DNA of 64,000 bases, taken from assembly GCA_030403585.1 (NCBI GenBank), contig JAUEPE010000036.1, positions 1 to 64,000 of the forward strand, read 5' to 3'. How positions within the stretch are numbered: the stretch's first letter is position 1; each line of letters begins with the position of its first letter. The notes beneath the pieces were generated by a model that worked only from the letters and a program-made list of their open reading frames with translations, was not told the origin of the DNA and made no database searches. Source of the stretch: Frankia sp. RB7. Lineage in GTDB: Bacteria; Pseudomonadota; Alphaproteobacteria; Rhizobiales; Xanthobacteraceae. Positions 18,296 to 27,510 of this stretch are shown piece by piece. Made by a program: the position numbers and the translations under genes.

Positions 18296-18424
18296 TGGCG
18301 CTTCTCCTTCGCGTCCCCCGCATTGTGATTTTCTGTCCATGACGCCCATCATGTATCGATGCGGGAACAGAAAATCACTTCGACGACGATCGAAGTATCA
18401 ACGTTGCTGACATCCTCCCGCCAC

Positions 18425-19678
18425 TTAAATTGCGTCCGGGAACTCGCCCATGACCGACGCGAGCCGCGCCCTGCGGCGGCGGGCCCAGGACGCCAGCGAG
18501 AGCGCGACGAGGCCGATCGCCACAGGCGGGAACACCACCATGTTCACCGCGGACCAGCCGTAATTCGCGAGCAATTGCCCGGAGGAGAACGAGCCGATCG
18601 CCATCATGCCGAACACCAGGAAGTCGTTGAAGGCCTGCACCTTGTTGCGCTCCTGCGGGCGATGCGTCTCCAGCACCAAAGCGGAGGCGCCGATGAAGGA
18701 GAAATTCCAGCCCACCCCGAGCACAATCAGAGTCGCCCAGAAATGCATCGCGGTGATGCCGGAGAGACCGATGCCGGCCGCTCCCGCTTCCAACAGCAAA
18801 CCTGCAGCAACGATCTTCGGCGCGCCGAAGCGCGCGATCAGCGCACCGGTGAAAAAGCTCGGGCCGTACATCGCGACGATGTGCCATTGAATGCCGAAAT
18901 TGGAATCGGACAGACTGAGGCCGCACATCTTCATGGCGAGCGGCGCCGAGGTCATCACCAGGTTCATCATGGGATAGGAGATGACGCCGCAAAGGGCGGC
19001 CGCGATGAAGCGCGGCTGGGTCACGATGGTGAGCAGCGGCCGTCCGCCGTGCAGGTCGGCAGGGGCCGGCTTCGGCATGTCGACGCCGGCGACGATGCCC
19101 ATCGCGATCAGCGCGACGGCGGCCTGCACCAGGAAGCTGAAGGCGAACAGATAGGGCGACCAGATGTCCATGGTCCATTGCACCAGCTGCGGACCGAGCA
19201 CGCCGGCGAACACGCCGCCCGCCATCACCCACGACACGGCCTTGGGCCGATAGGCGGTGCTGGCGCCGTCGGCCGCGGCGAAGCGATAGGATTGCGCCAC
19301 CGCGCCATAGAGACCACCGAGGAAGGTCGCCGCGCAAAACAGCGCGAACGAGGCGTGCAGGATTGCGAACGAGCCGATGACACCGGTGAGCGTGCCAAGG
19401 CCGGTGCCGATGACGAAAGCCCAGCGGCGGCCAAAGCGGCGCGAGATCGCGCCGGTCGGCAGCGTGCCGGCGGCCAGGCCCACCACGTACATCGACAGCG
19501 GCACGGTCGCGAGCGACATGTCGGGCGCGAGCGTGGCGCCGACGATCGAGCCGGTCGCAAAGATCACCGCCGAATTGGCACCGGTCAGCGCCTGGGCTGC
19601 GGCGAGGCGCACCACATTGCCGCGCACGCGGACGTCGTCGGCAATCTCATTGGCTGAAGTCACGTCTAACATCGGCAT
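18425..19678 (-). CDS. MFS transporter
   Basis: 417 residues with 12 predicted spans. Superfamily marks include 'GRRWAFVIGTGLGTLTGVIGS' after TM2 and 'LGVGWNFSFIGASALV' in the second half. It resembles bacterial drug or metabolite exporters of the YfcJ/YbfB sort, but only the superfamily is certain. A second in-frame ATG two codons in is an equally good start. It is divergent from the peptidase gene across 216 bp. Confidence 0.9.
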   Translation of the reverse strand: MPMLDVTSANEIADDVRVRGNVVRLAAAQALTGANSAVIFATGSIVGATLAPDMSLATVPLSMYVVGLAAGTLPTGAISRRFGRRWAFVIGTGLGTLTGVIGSFAILHASFALFCAATFLGGLYGAVAQSYRFAAADGASTAYRPKAVSWVMAGGVFAGVLGPQLVQWTMDIWSPYLFAFSFLVQAAVALIAMGIVAGVDMPKPAPADLHGGRPLLTIVTQPRFIAAALCGVISYPMMNLVMTSAPLAMKMCGLSLSDSNFGIQWHIVAMYGPSFFTGALIARFGAPKIVAAGLLLEAGAAGIGLSGITAMHFWATLIVLGVGWNFSFIGASALVLETHRPQERNKVQAFNDFLVFGMMAIGSFSSGQLLANYGWSAVNMVVFPPVAIGLVALSLASWARRRRARLASVMGEFPDAI

Positions 19679-19894
19679 TTCCGCCCGCAGGGTGTTTTAA
19701 GCAAAAGCCTTTTTTTAGCAAAAGCCTTGGTGATTCCCGCCACTATGGAGGGGCGCGGGAGGGCGGGCAACCGGCGCAAACGGGCGCAGGCCATGCCTCT
19801 GACGCAATCGGATGGACCATACCGCGACCCGCGCTCTTGACGGCTTGCGCTCGATCAAATCCTATCCGCCGCGCGATCTCAGGGAGTCTTGTTC

Positions 19895-21964
19895 ATGTCC
19901 GTCGATAACAGGCCTACGCTCGGCGCTCCCGACGACGATCCCTGGCTCTGGCTGGAGGAGGTCGAAGGCGCACGCGCGCTCGATTTCGTCGAGAAGCAGA
20001 ACCGCCTGACGCTGGACAGATTCGCCGGCACGGCGTTCGAACGTGATCGTGACATCCTTGCGGCGATCTACGATCGCCCGGACAACATTCCCTATGTGGG
20101 ACGGCGCGGCGGCTATCTCTACAATCTCTGGAAGGACGCCGAGCATCCACGCGGCCTGTGGCGACGCACCACGCTCGCGGAGTTTCGTAAGCCCAATCCA
20201 GCGTGGGATATCATGCTGGATATCGACAAGCTCGCCGCGAACGAAGGCGAAGACTGGCTGCTGAGTTCGATCAGCTCGCAACCAGCAAGCTCGCGGGCCA
20301 TCTTGAGCCTGTCGCGCGGCGGCAGCGACGCCGTCACCTTGCGTGAATTCGACGCGGATACGAAGAGCTTTGTTGCTGAGGGCTTTACGCTGCCGGAGGC
20401 CAAGGGCGGCGTCGACTGGCTCGATCCGGACACGCTGCTGCTGTCCAGCGCCTATGGCGAGGACATGGTGACGAGCTCCGGATATGCGAGGACCGTTCGC
20501 CTGTGGCGGCGAGGCGAGAGCGCGGATCAGGCGCAGACGATTCTCGAGACCACGGCCGATCATATGGGAATCTTCGGCAGCGTGGACGATACCGGCGCGC
20601 AGCCGCGCGCCTGGATCATCGACCAGATCGACTTCTTCAACTACGGCATCTGGCTGCGCGACGAGGCCGGCTCCACGACGAAGCTCGATCTGCCGACCGG
20701 CATCTGGATGCAGGCGCATGGCGACTGGTTCGCGATGAAACTGCGCACAGACTGGTCGGTCGGCGGGCGAAGCTATGCTGCCGACGCCGTGCTCGGCATT
20801 TCGCTCTCGGCGTTCCTCGTCGGCAGCCGCGACTTCACGATTCTGTTCGAGCCCGGGCCGCGACGAGCGTTACAGGGCTTTTTCTGGGTTGCAGGCAGAC
20901 TGGTGCTGTCGATCCTCGACGAATTGAAGCCGCGATTCGAGATTTGCACACCATCAGCAGCCGGCTGGAGCCATGAGACGCTCGGCGGTCTTCCCGAGAT
21001 CGGCGTCGTCGACGTCTGGCCGCTCGATCGCCATTCGTCCGGGAGCAATGGCGACCTGCTCGCCAATGTGCAGGACCCGCTAACGCCGCCCTCGCTGCTA
21101 TTGATCGAGCGCGGCGTCGCAAGTCCGACCGTGCTGAAGCAGGCGCCGAAGACGTTTAACGCCGACGGCCTCGTGGTCACCCAGCACGAGGCGATCTCGA
21201 TCGACGGCGAGCGCATTCCCTATGTGCAGACCGGCCCTGCAGGTGAGACCGGCGATGCGCCGGTCTATATGAGCGCCTATGGCGGCTTCGGGCTCGCCGT
21301 GAAGCCGCACTACGATTCGTCACTCGGCAAGCTGTGGCTGGAGCGCGGCGGCACTACGGTGCAGGCCAATTTGCGCGGCGGCGGCGAGTTCGGCACGCGC
21401 TGGCACGATGCCGGGCGATACGCCGGCAAGAAGCTGTCGCATGACGATTTCGCGGCAGTCGCCGCCGATCTCGTGCGCCGCGGCGTCACCCAGCCAAAAC
21501 GAATCGCCGCGCAAGGCGGATCGAACGGCGGCATCCTGATCACCAACATGCTGGTGCGCTACCCCGAGCGCTTCGGCGCGCTGTTCTGCACCATCCCGCT
21601 GATCGACATGCGGCGCTACACAAAACTGCTCGCCGGCGCGAGCTGGATCGCGGAATATGGCGACCCCGACAAGCCCGAGGAATGGGAGTGGCTGAAGACC
21701 TACTCCGCCTATCACAACGCAAAACCCGGCCAGCCCTATCCGCCGATCCTGATCGCCACGACGCGGCGCGACGACCGTGTCCATCCCGGTCACGCGCGCA
21801 AGATGGCGGCAAAGCTGCAGGCGATGGGCTACGAGGCCTGGTTCTACGAGCCGGCCGCCGGCGGCCACGGCTACGGCAAGGACAACAAGGAGCGCGCCGG
21901 CTTCCAGGTGCTCGGATTTCAGTTCTTGAAGGAGAAGATCGGATGGCCGGACGGCGAGGTGTGA
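19895..21964 (+). CDS. Prolyl oligopeptidase-family serine peptidase (S9)
   Basis: 689 residues: an N-terminal beta-propeller-type region (about 1-410) and a C-terminal alpha/beta-hydrolase domain. The triad is visible: Ser543 in 'QGGSNGGIL', Asp626/627 in 'RRDDRVHP' and His658 in 'AGGHGYG'. No signal peptide is seen, so it should act in the cytoplasm on short proline-containing peptides. AGGGAG lies 8 nt before the ATG at 19895. Its stop is 12 bp from the stop of the convergent methyltransferase gene. Confidence 0.93.
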   Translation: MSVDNRPTLGAPDDDPWLWLEEVEGARALDFVEKQNRLTLDRFAGTAFERDRDILAAIYDRPDNIPYVGRRGGYLYNLWKDAEHPRGLWRRTTLAEFRKPNPAWDIMLDIDKLAANEGEDWLLSSISSQPASSRAILSLSRGGSDAVTLREFDADTKSFVAEGFTLPEAKGGVDWLDPDTLLLSSAYGEDMVTSSGYARTVRLWRRGESADQAQTILETTADHMGIFGSVDDTGAQPRAWIIDQIDFFNYGIWLRDEAGSTTKLDLPTGIWMQAHGDWFAMKLRTDWSVGGRSYAADAVLGISLSAFLVGSRDFTILFEPGPRRALQGFFWVAGRLVLSILDELKPRFEICTPSAAGWSHETLGGLPEIGVVDVWPLDRHSSGSNGDLLANVQDPLTPPSLLLIERGVASPTVLKQAPKTFNADGLVVTQHEAISIDGERIPYVQTGPAGETGDAPVYMSAYGGFGLAVKPHYDSSLGKLWLERGGTTVQANLRGGGEFGTRWHDAGRYAGKKLSHDDFAAVAADLVRRGVTQPKRIAAQGGSNGGILITNMLVRYPERFGALFCTIPLIDMRRYTKLLAGASWIAEYGDPDKPEEWEWLKTYSAYHNAKPGQPYPPILIATTRRDDRVHPGHARKMAAKLQAMGYEAWFYEPAAGGHGYGKDNKERAGFQVLGFQFLKEKIGWPDGEV

Positions 21965-21976
21965 TGGCGTCGCGCC

Positions 21977-22651
21977 TCACCCTCGCGAAAACACCAGCGT
22001 CAGATTGTTTGCGGGCATGTCGATGGTATCGATGAGACGAAGCCCCGCACCGCGCCCGAGCGCCACGACATCGCCGACATCGCGCACGCCCCAGTCGGGA
22101 TTGCCTTCGCGCAAGGAGGTGTCGAACACGGCGTTGCTGAGCGCGGTGTGCTTGCCGTCGCGCTTGAACGGGCCGTAGAGGAACAGCTGGCCGTCGGATC
22201 GCAGATATCGGCTGGCGCCGGCGAACAGGCCCTCGGCCACGGTCCAGGGCGCGATGTGGATGACATTGGCGCAGAACACGGCCGCGAGATTGTTCGGCCC
22301 CTGCCCGCTCTTCATCTCCGGGCACCAATCGGGATCGACGAGATCGATCCGCAACGGCGAGCGGACATTGGCCAGCCCTGCATGCACGCGCCAGGCCTCG
22401 ATGCTCTTCACATGGCGCTGGTTGAGATCGCTCGGCCACCAGACGAGATCAGGTGTCTGGCGGGCGAAATGGACCACGTGCTGGCCGGTTCCGCTGCCGA
22501 GCTCGACCACGTCGCCCGACCGCCCAATGAGATGTTTTTCGAGCGCCGCCCAGAGCGGCTCGTGATTGCGATGGAAGGCCGGCGCATCGAGACGGCCGTC
22601 GGATTCGACCCTCCCGCCGTCCCTGCCAAATTCAACGACATATTCAGCCAA
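21977..22651 (-). CDS. DUF938 SAM-dependent methyltransferase-like protein
   Basis: About 224 residues. The SAM-binding motif is 'DVVELGSGTGQHVVHFA', followed by 'WWPSDLNQRHVKSIEAW' and 'FCANVIHIAPW', the pattern of the DUF938 family. The start is uncertain. TTG at 22651 is favoured because GGGGAC sits about 6 nt upstream; an ATG at 22714 would add a cysteine- and phenylalanine-rich stretch unlike the family. Substrate unknown. It is divergent from the sox genes. Confidence 0.85.
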   Translation of the reverse strand: MAEYVVEFGRDGGRVESDGRLDAPAFHRNHEPLWAALEKHLIGRSGDVVELGSGTGQHVVHFARQTPDLVWWPSDLNQRHVKSIEAWRVHAGLANVRSPLRIDLVDPDWCPEMKSGQGPNNLAAVFCANVIHIAPWTVAEGLFAGASRYLRSDGQLFLYGPFKRDGKHTALSNAVFDTSLREGNPDWGVRDVGDVVALGRGAGLRLIDTIDMPANNLTLVFSRG

Positions 22652-22807
22652 TTGATGTCCCCGGAAAATGAGAAAGCACACGAAAACGCAACAAGGGCAA
22701 AACGCCCCCAACAAGTGCCGATCAAAGCCAGCTTGAACGATCTATCTATTCAGTTGCAATGCGGAAGATATTAACGCCATTTTGCGCCCTGCATAGTCTT
22801 GATTGTC

Positions 22808-22819
22808 AGGGCATGCCCT
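22808..22819. promoter_or_regulatory. Candidate operator palindrome upstream of soxX
   Basis: AGGGCATGCCCT is a perfect 12-bp palindrome in the AT-richer region between the methyltransferase and soxX, about 55 nt before the preferred soxX start. Its centre is the alternative soxX ATG. Being a regulator site is a guess from position and symmetry. Confidence 0.3.
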
Positions 22820-22872
22820 TTGTGCTTTTGAACACTATCTTTTACAGACATCATGAGCCTCGGAACGACGCC

Positions 22873-23229
22873 TTGACCGCCTTTCCTCGCAAGCCCGCTT
22901 TGCTCCTCGCGCTGGCCGTCCTCACGGGCCTCGCCGCACACCCGGCGTGGGCGCAGTCCGCAATCGCGGAAGGCCAAAAGCTCGCTTTCGATCGCGGCAA
23001 GGGCAATTGCCTGACCTGCCACGCCATCAAGGGCGGTGATTTGCCGGGCACGATCGGGCCGGAGCTGAAGGACATCAAGGCAAAATACCCCGACCGCAAT
23101 GAGCTGGTCGCGATCCTGTTCGACGAGACCAAGCGCAACCCGCAGACCATGATGCCGCCGTTCGGCCGCAACCGGCTTTTGACCGACCAGGAGATCAGCG
23201 CGATCGTTGATTTCCTGCAGACGCTGTAA
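22873..23229 (+). CDS. soxX: SoxX, monohaem c-type cytochrome of the SoxAX complex
   Basis: 118 residues from the TTG at 22873. Signal peptide ends 'AHPAWAQS'; the haem site is Cys46-Leu-Thr-Cys49-His50, and Met93/94 in 'TMMPPFG' is the likely distal ligand. With SoxA it couples thiosulfate oxidatively to the SoxY cysteine in the periplasm. An in-frame ATG at 22813 would give a 20-residue longer leader that is unusual for a signal peptide. The identification rests on the haem pattern plus the soxYZA-B genes that follow directly. Confidence 0.9.
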   Translation: MTAFPRKPALLLALAVLTGLAAHPAWAQSAIAEGQKLAFDRGKGNCLTCHAIKGGDLPGTIGPELKDIKAKYPDRNELVAILFDETKRNPQTMMPPFGRNRLLTDQEISAIVDFLQTL

Positions 23230-23251
23230 CGGCGGGCCCAGGAGACCTGAG

Positions 23252-23737
23252 ATGACCACACATACCGGCCCTCATCCGACGCGGCGCCTGATCCTTCAGG
23301 GGGCGGCTTCGGTCGCGCTGATCGGCCTCGGCAATCTGCCGCTTACGCCCGCGCGCGCCGCGGCCAACGACAAATATCCGGAAGAGGCGTTCAAGCTGAA
23401 GAACGAGGCCGACGCGATCAAGGCGCTCTATGGCAAGACCGCCGAGCCGTCCGACAAGATCAAGCTCGATGCGCCCGAGATCGCCGAGAATGGCGGCGTG
23501 GTGCCGATCTCTGTGACGACGACGCTGGACAAGGTCACCTCGATCTCGTTCTTCGTCGCCGACAACCCGAACGCGCTGGCGGCATCCTACAAGATTCCCG
23601 ACGGCACCATTCCCGCTGTCGCCAATCGCCTGAAGATGGCCAAGACCAGCAACGTGACCGCAATCGTGGAAGCCGACGGCAAGCTCTATAGCGCGACCAA
23701 GGAAGTGAAGGTCACCGTCGGCGGCTGCGGCGGTTAG
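23252..23737 (+). CDS. soxY: SoxY, sulfur-carrier subunit
   Basis: 161 residues. The leader has a twin-arginine pattern ('TRRLILQGAASVALIG'), expected because SoxYZ is exported folded. The C-terminus ends in the carrier motif GGCGG with Cys159, to which sulfur intermediates are bound. AGGAGA precedes the ATG. It lies 22 nt after soxX and 10 nt before soxZ. Confidence 0.96.
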   Translation: MTTHTGPHPTRRLILQGAASVALIGLGNLPLTPARAAANDKYPEEAFKLKNEADAIKALYGKTAEPSDKIKLDAPEIAENGGVVPISVTTTLDKVTSISFFVADNPNALAASYKIPDGTIPAVANRLKMAKTSNVTAIVEADGKLYSATKEVKVTVGGCGG

Positions 23738-23747
23738 GGGACTCAAC

Positions 23748-24059
23748 ATGGCATCCAGCATTCGCGTCCGCGCAACATCCAACGGCGACATCACCGAGGT
23801 CCAGACGTTGATCCAGCACCCCATGGACACCGGCCTGGTCAAGGACGCCAAGGGCGAGCTGATCCCCGCGCACTACATCCAGGAGCTGAAGTTCGCATGT
23901 AACGGCAAGGACGTGTTTGTCGCCAATTGGGGCACCGCGATTTCCAAGGACCCCTACGTCAAGTTCAGCTTCAAGGGCGCCAAGAAGGGCGACGATCTCA
24001 AGATATCCTGGACCGACAACAAAGGTGGATCCGACGAGACCACCGCGAAGATCGCGTGA
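23748..24059 (+). CDS. soxZ: SoxZ, partner of SoxY
   Basis: 103 residues with no signal peptide, as usual, since SoxZ is carried out with Tat-exported SoxY. Family sequence is clear ('IRVRATSNGDITEVQTLI', 'GWxTAISKDPYVKFSFKG'-like centre reading 'NWGTAISKDPYVKFSF'). It has an immunoglobulin-like fold that presents the SoxY swinging arm. Its TGA shares a base with the soxA ATG (TGATG). Confidence 0.96.
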   Translation: MASSIRVRATSNGDITEVQTLIQHPMDTGLVKDAKGELIPAHYIQELKFACNGKDVFVANWGTAISKDPYVKFSFKGAKKGDDLKISWTDNKGGSDETTAKIA

Positions 24060-24922
24060 TGAAGGCCCGCACCGCCCTCCTGCTTGGTTCGTTGAGCGCG
24101 GCGCTGGTCGCGTTCGCACTCACCTCCCCGCGCGTGGTCGCCGCCGACAAGGTCGATCCCGTCGCTGACGCCAAAGCGTTCCAGAATTTCTTCTTCCAGA
24201 AGTTTCCGAACGTGAAGCACGAGGATTTCGTCAACGGCCCTTATTCCATGAACGAGGACATGAGGCGGCAGTGGCAGGAGAAGGAAGAGTTTCCGCCCTA
24301 CGAGTTCGCACTCGACGCCGGCAGAGACATGTTTGCAACGCCGTTCAAGAACGGCAAGACCTACGCCGACTGCTTCCCGAACCGCGGCATCGCCATTCGC
24401 CAGAACTATCCCTATTTCGACACCAAGGAAGGCAAGGTCGTCACGCTGGAGCTCGCGCTCAACCGCTGCCGCGAGGCCAATGGCGAGGCACCCTACTCCT
24501 ACGTCAAGGACGAGATGGCCTCGCTGGCCGCCTATATGGCGGTCACTTCGCGCGGCAAGCTGATGGACATCAAGATCCCGGATGATCCCCGCGCGCTGGA
24601 AGCGTTCGAAAACGGCAAGCGCTATTTCTACACCCGCCGCGGCCAGATGAATTTCTCCTGCGCAAGCTGCCATGTGCAGAGCCCGGGCGAGCGCATCCGC
24701 GCCGAGATCCTGGCGCCGGCGCTCGGCATCCTAAACGCAATGCCGATCTACCGCTCCGAATGGAGCGGCATGGGCACCACCAGCCGCCGCTTCATCACCT
24801 GCAACAGCCAGACCCGCGCGGTTCCGCTGGAGCCGCAGGCGGATGAATATCGCGACGTCGAATATTTCCTCTCCTACGTCGCCAACGGCCTGCCGATTTC
24901 GGGACCCGGAGCGCGGCCATGA
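24059..24922 (+). CDS. soxA: SoxA, monohaem type, catalytic subunit of SoxAX
   Basis: 287 residues with a signal peptide ending 'SPRVVAAD'. Only one haem site is present, Cys201-Ala-Ser-Cys204-His205. The N-terminal domain keeps Cys105 and Cys137 but has no CxxCH, matching the monohaem SoxA type in which these form a disulfide. Cys248 in 'RFITCNSQTRA' is the expected active-site cysteine that ligates haem as a persulfide. The start overlaps soxZ and the end overlaps the next small gene by 4 nt. Confidence 0.95.
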   Translation: MKARTALLLGSLSAALVAFALTSPRVVAADKVDPVADAKAFQNFFFQKFPNVKHEDFVNGPYSMNEDMRRQWQEKEEFPPYEFALDAGRDMFATPFKNGKTYADCFPNRGIAIRQNYPYFDTKEGKVVTLELALNRCREANGEAPYSYVKDEMASLAAYMAVTSRGKLMDIKIPDDPRALEAFENGKRYFYTRRGQMNFSCASCHVQSPGERIRAEILAPALGILNAMPIYRSEWSGMGTTSRRFITCNSQTRAVPLEPQADEYRDVEYFLSYVANGLPISGPGARP

Positions 24923-25224
24923 AGCGGTCACTTCCCCTCGCCATGTTGCTGGCCGTGAGCTTCGCGCCGATGGCGCGCGCGGCAACCGAGGCAGACTACA
25001 AAGCGGCCTATGCTGCCGCGGAGACTGCGTCCAAGGAGGCAGCCGGCATGCGCAACCAGTGGACCACGACCGTCTCGACGCTGGCGGCCGCCAGGAAGGC
25101 GGGCGATGGCGGCGATTTCGACCGTGCCATGGCCGCGGCCAAGGAAGCTGAAGCACTGGCGAAAGCATCCATCTTCCAGGCCACGTCTGAAAAAGAGGCC
25201 TGGAAGGCGATGGAAATCCGCTAG
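24919..25224 (+). CDS. soxK: SoxK-like small secreted protein (SoxAX-binding protein)
   Basis: 101 residues. Signal peptide ends 'FAPMARAAT'; the mature part is alanine-, lysine- and glutamate-rich and should be helical ('DYKAAYAAAETASKEAAGM', 'AARKAGDGGDFDRAMAAAKEAEALAKAS'). Size, composition and place between soxA and soxB match the SoxK/SAXB proteins that bind SoxAX and raise its activity in other sulfur oxidisers. The match is by pattern, not by alignment. Its ATG overlaps the soxA stop (ATGA), implying coupled translation. Confidence 0.75.
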   Translation: MKRSLPLAMLLAVSFAPMARAATEADYKAAYAAAETASKEAAGMRNQWTTTVSTLAAARKAGDGGDFDRAMAAAKEAEALAKASIFQATSEKEAWKAMEIR

Positions 25225-25279
25225 AGTAAAGCGCGATGGAACCGTCGAACTGCCAAGAATAGGCGCGGAGAGATTTGGG

Positions 25280-27025
25280 ATGGCGATCCGCCGCCGCGAC
25301 TTTTTGAAGAGTACAGCCGCCGCAACCGCATCGCTTGTGCTGCCGCGCTTTGCGCGCGGCGCCGAGACCGCGAGCATTTACGACATCGAGCGGTTCGGCA
25401 ATGCGCGGATCCTGCACCTCACCGACACGCATGCGCAGCTCAACCCGGTCTATTTCCGCGAGCCCAGCGTCAATATCGGCATCGGCGAGATGGCGGGACG
25501 ACCGCCGCATCTGGTCGGCCACGCTTTCCTGGAGCACTTTGGCATCCGGCCCGACAGCGCCGATGCCTATGCCTTCACCTGTGTCGAGTTCGAAAAGTCC
25601 GCCGGACGCTTCGGCAAGCTCGGCGGCTTCGCCCATCTGAAGACGCTGATCGACCGCCTGCGCGGCGATGTCGGCGACAAGCACGCCATGCTGGTCGACG
25701 GCGGCGATCTCTGGCAGGGCACCGGGCTCGCCAACATCATGCAGGGCCGCGACATGGTCGAGGTCGCCAATCTGCTCGGCATCGAGGCGATGACCGGGCA
25801 TTGGGAGTTCACCTACGGCGAGCAGGTGCTGCGGGACAATCTCGAGCGCTTCAAGGGTGAGTTTCTGGCACAGAACGTCTTCCTGACCGAGGAAGCCGCG
25901 TTCAACGACGCCGCCGCCTTCGACAAGGCGACAGGGCGCGTGTTCAAGCCGTCGACCATCAAGGAGCTCGGCGGCCATCGCGTCGCGATCATCGGCCAGG
26001 CCTTTCCTTACGTGCCGATCGCGCATCCCAAGCGCTTCACGCCGGACTGGACCTTTGGCATCCGCGAGGAAGAGCTGCAGAAGCATGTCGATGCGTTGCG
26101 CGGCGCCGACAAGGTCGATGCGGTGATTCTGCTGTCGCACAACGGCATGGACGTCGACCTCAAACTCGCAAGCCGCGTCACCGGCATCGACGTCATCCTC
26201 GGCGGCCACACCCATGATGCCGTGCCGCAACCGATCGCCGTGAAGAACGCTGGCGGCACGACGTTCGTCACCAATGCTGGCTCCAACGGGAAGTTTTTGG
26301 GCGTGCTCGACCTCGCGCTCGACAAGGGCAAGGTCAGCGACGTCAAATATCATCTGCTGCCGGTCTATTCCGAACTGCTGAAGCCCGACCCTGCGATGGC
26401 CGAGCTGATCGGAAAGCTGCGTGCACCGCATGTGACCGACTGGTCGGAGAAGATCGCAACGCCCGACCGGCTGCTCTATCGCCGCGACAATTTCGCCGGT
26501 CCCATCGACGAGCTGATCTGCACCGCGCTGCGCACCGAGCTCGACGCCGAGATCGCGCTATCGCCGGGCTTCCGCTGGGGCGTCACGGCCTTGTCGGGCC
26601 AACCGATGACCATGGAGGATGTGCTCGCGGAGACCGCCATCACCTATCCCGAGACCTACGTGCAGGAGATGACCGGCGCAGAGATCAAGGACGTGCTGGA
26701 AGACATCTGCGACAATCTCTTCAACGCCGATCCCTATTACCAGCAGGGCGGCGACATGGTGCGCGCCGGTGGGCTCAGCTATTCCTGCAACCCCACCAAC
26801 GCGATCGGCAGCCGCATCTCCGAGCTCAAGCTCGCCAACGGCAAGGCGCTCAGTGCTGCCAGGCGCTACAAGGTCGCGGGCTGGGCCTCTGTGAATGGCC
26901 AGCAGGGTGCGCCGGTGTGGGACGTCGTCGGCAAATATCTACGCTCGGGCCGGATGTTTCAGGAGCGCCTCGGCAGCGGCGTCTCGCTCAGGGGCGTCGA
27001 CGGCAATCCAGGCGTTGCGGGATAG
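25280..27025 (+). CDS. soxB: SoxB, di-manganese thiosulfohydrolase
   Basis: 581 residues. The leader has a Tat motif ('RRRDFLKSTAAATASLVLP'). The 5'-nucleotidase-like metallophosphatase domain shows Asp49 and His51 in 'TDTHAQLNP', 'LVDGGDLWQGTG', the SoxB-specific 'GHWEFTYGEQ' and 'GGHTHDAVPQ'. SoxB releases sulfate from SoxY-bound cysteine S-thiosulfonate. The ATG follows GGAGAG, 55 nt after the soxK-like gene. Full family length. Confidence 0.97.
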   Translation: MAIRRRDFLKSTAAATASLVLPRFARGAETASIYDIERFGNARILHLTDTHAQLNPVYFREPSVNIGIGEMAGRPPHLVGHAFLEHFGIRPDSADAYAFTCVEFEKSAGRFGKLGGFAHLKTLIDRLRGDVGDKHAMLVDGGDLWQGTGLANIMQGRDMVEVANLLGIEAMTGHWEFTYGEQVLRDNLERFKGEFLAQNVFLTEEAAFNDAAAFDKATGRVFKPSTIKELGGHRVAIIGQAFPYVPIAHPKRFTPDWTFGIREEELQKHVDALRGADKVDAVILLSHNGMDVDLKLASRVTGIDVILGGHTHDAVPQPIAVKNAGGTTFVTNAGSNGKFLGVLDLALDKGKVSDVKYHLLPVYSELLKPDPAMAELIGKLRAPHVTDWSEKIATPDRLLYRRDNFAGPIDELICTALRTELDAEIALSPGFRWGVTALSGQPMTMEDVLAETAITYPETYVQEMTGAEIKDVLEDICDNLFNADPYYQQGGDMVRAGGLSYSCNPTNAIGSRISELKLANGKALSAARRYKVAGWASVNGQQGAPVWDVVGKYLRSGRMFQERLGSGVSLRGVDGNPGVAG

Positions 27026-27027
27026 GG

Positions 27028-27486
27028 ATGATGCGGTTGCAGTTTATTCGCGCGATGCTGCTGGCGCTGCTCGTCTTGGTCGCGCCGCTCGCTTTTGCGC
27101 AGCAAGTGCCGCCGCTCCAGGACAAGCCGTTCGCCGAGCACAAGATCGTGCTGCAGCTCTCAGATGGCGATGCCAGGAAGCAGGCGCTGGTGCTGAGCGT
27201 CGCCAATAATCTTCTGAAGGCGTACGACCCCGACAAGATCGCCGTGGAGGTCGTCGCCTTCGGTCCCGGCATCGATCTGCTGCTGTCCGGCAGCGAGCGC
27301 CGCAAGCAGGTCGAGAGCCTGATCGCACAGGGCGTGCGGTTCGACATCTGCCTCAACACGGTCGACACGATCGAGCGGGAGACGGGCAAGCGGCCGGAGT
27401 TCATTCCGGCAGCGACGCCGGTGCAGGTGGGTGTCGGGCAGATCCTGTTTCTGGTGGAGAATGGGTACTTGGTGGTGAGGCCGTAG
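27028..27486 (+). CDS. Secreted DsrE/DsrF-like protein
   Basis: 152 residues starting 2 nt after the soxB stop; a second ATG follows at once. It has a signal peptide (ending 'APLAFAQQ') and then a DsrE-like fold: 'HKIVLQLSDGDARKQALVLSVANNLLKAY', 'VEVVAFGPGIDLLLSGS', and a conserved cysteine in 'GVRFDICLNTVD'. DsrE/TusD proteins relay sulfane sulfur on a cysteine, normally in the cytoplasm; a secreted version next to soxB suggests a periplasmic sulfur handler. That role is inferred. Confidence 0.85.
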   Translation: MMRLQFIRAMLLALLVLVAPLAFAQQVPPLQDKPFAEHKIVLQLSDGDARKQALVLSVANNLLKAYDPDKIAVEVVAFGPGIDLLLSGSERRKQVESLIAQGVRFDICLNTVDTIERETGKRPEFIPAATPVQVGVGQILFLVENGYLVVRP

Positions 27487-27510
27487 GGGCGCCGTCGCGT
27501 CACACTCCCC

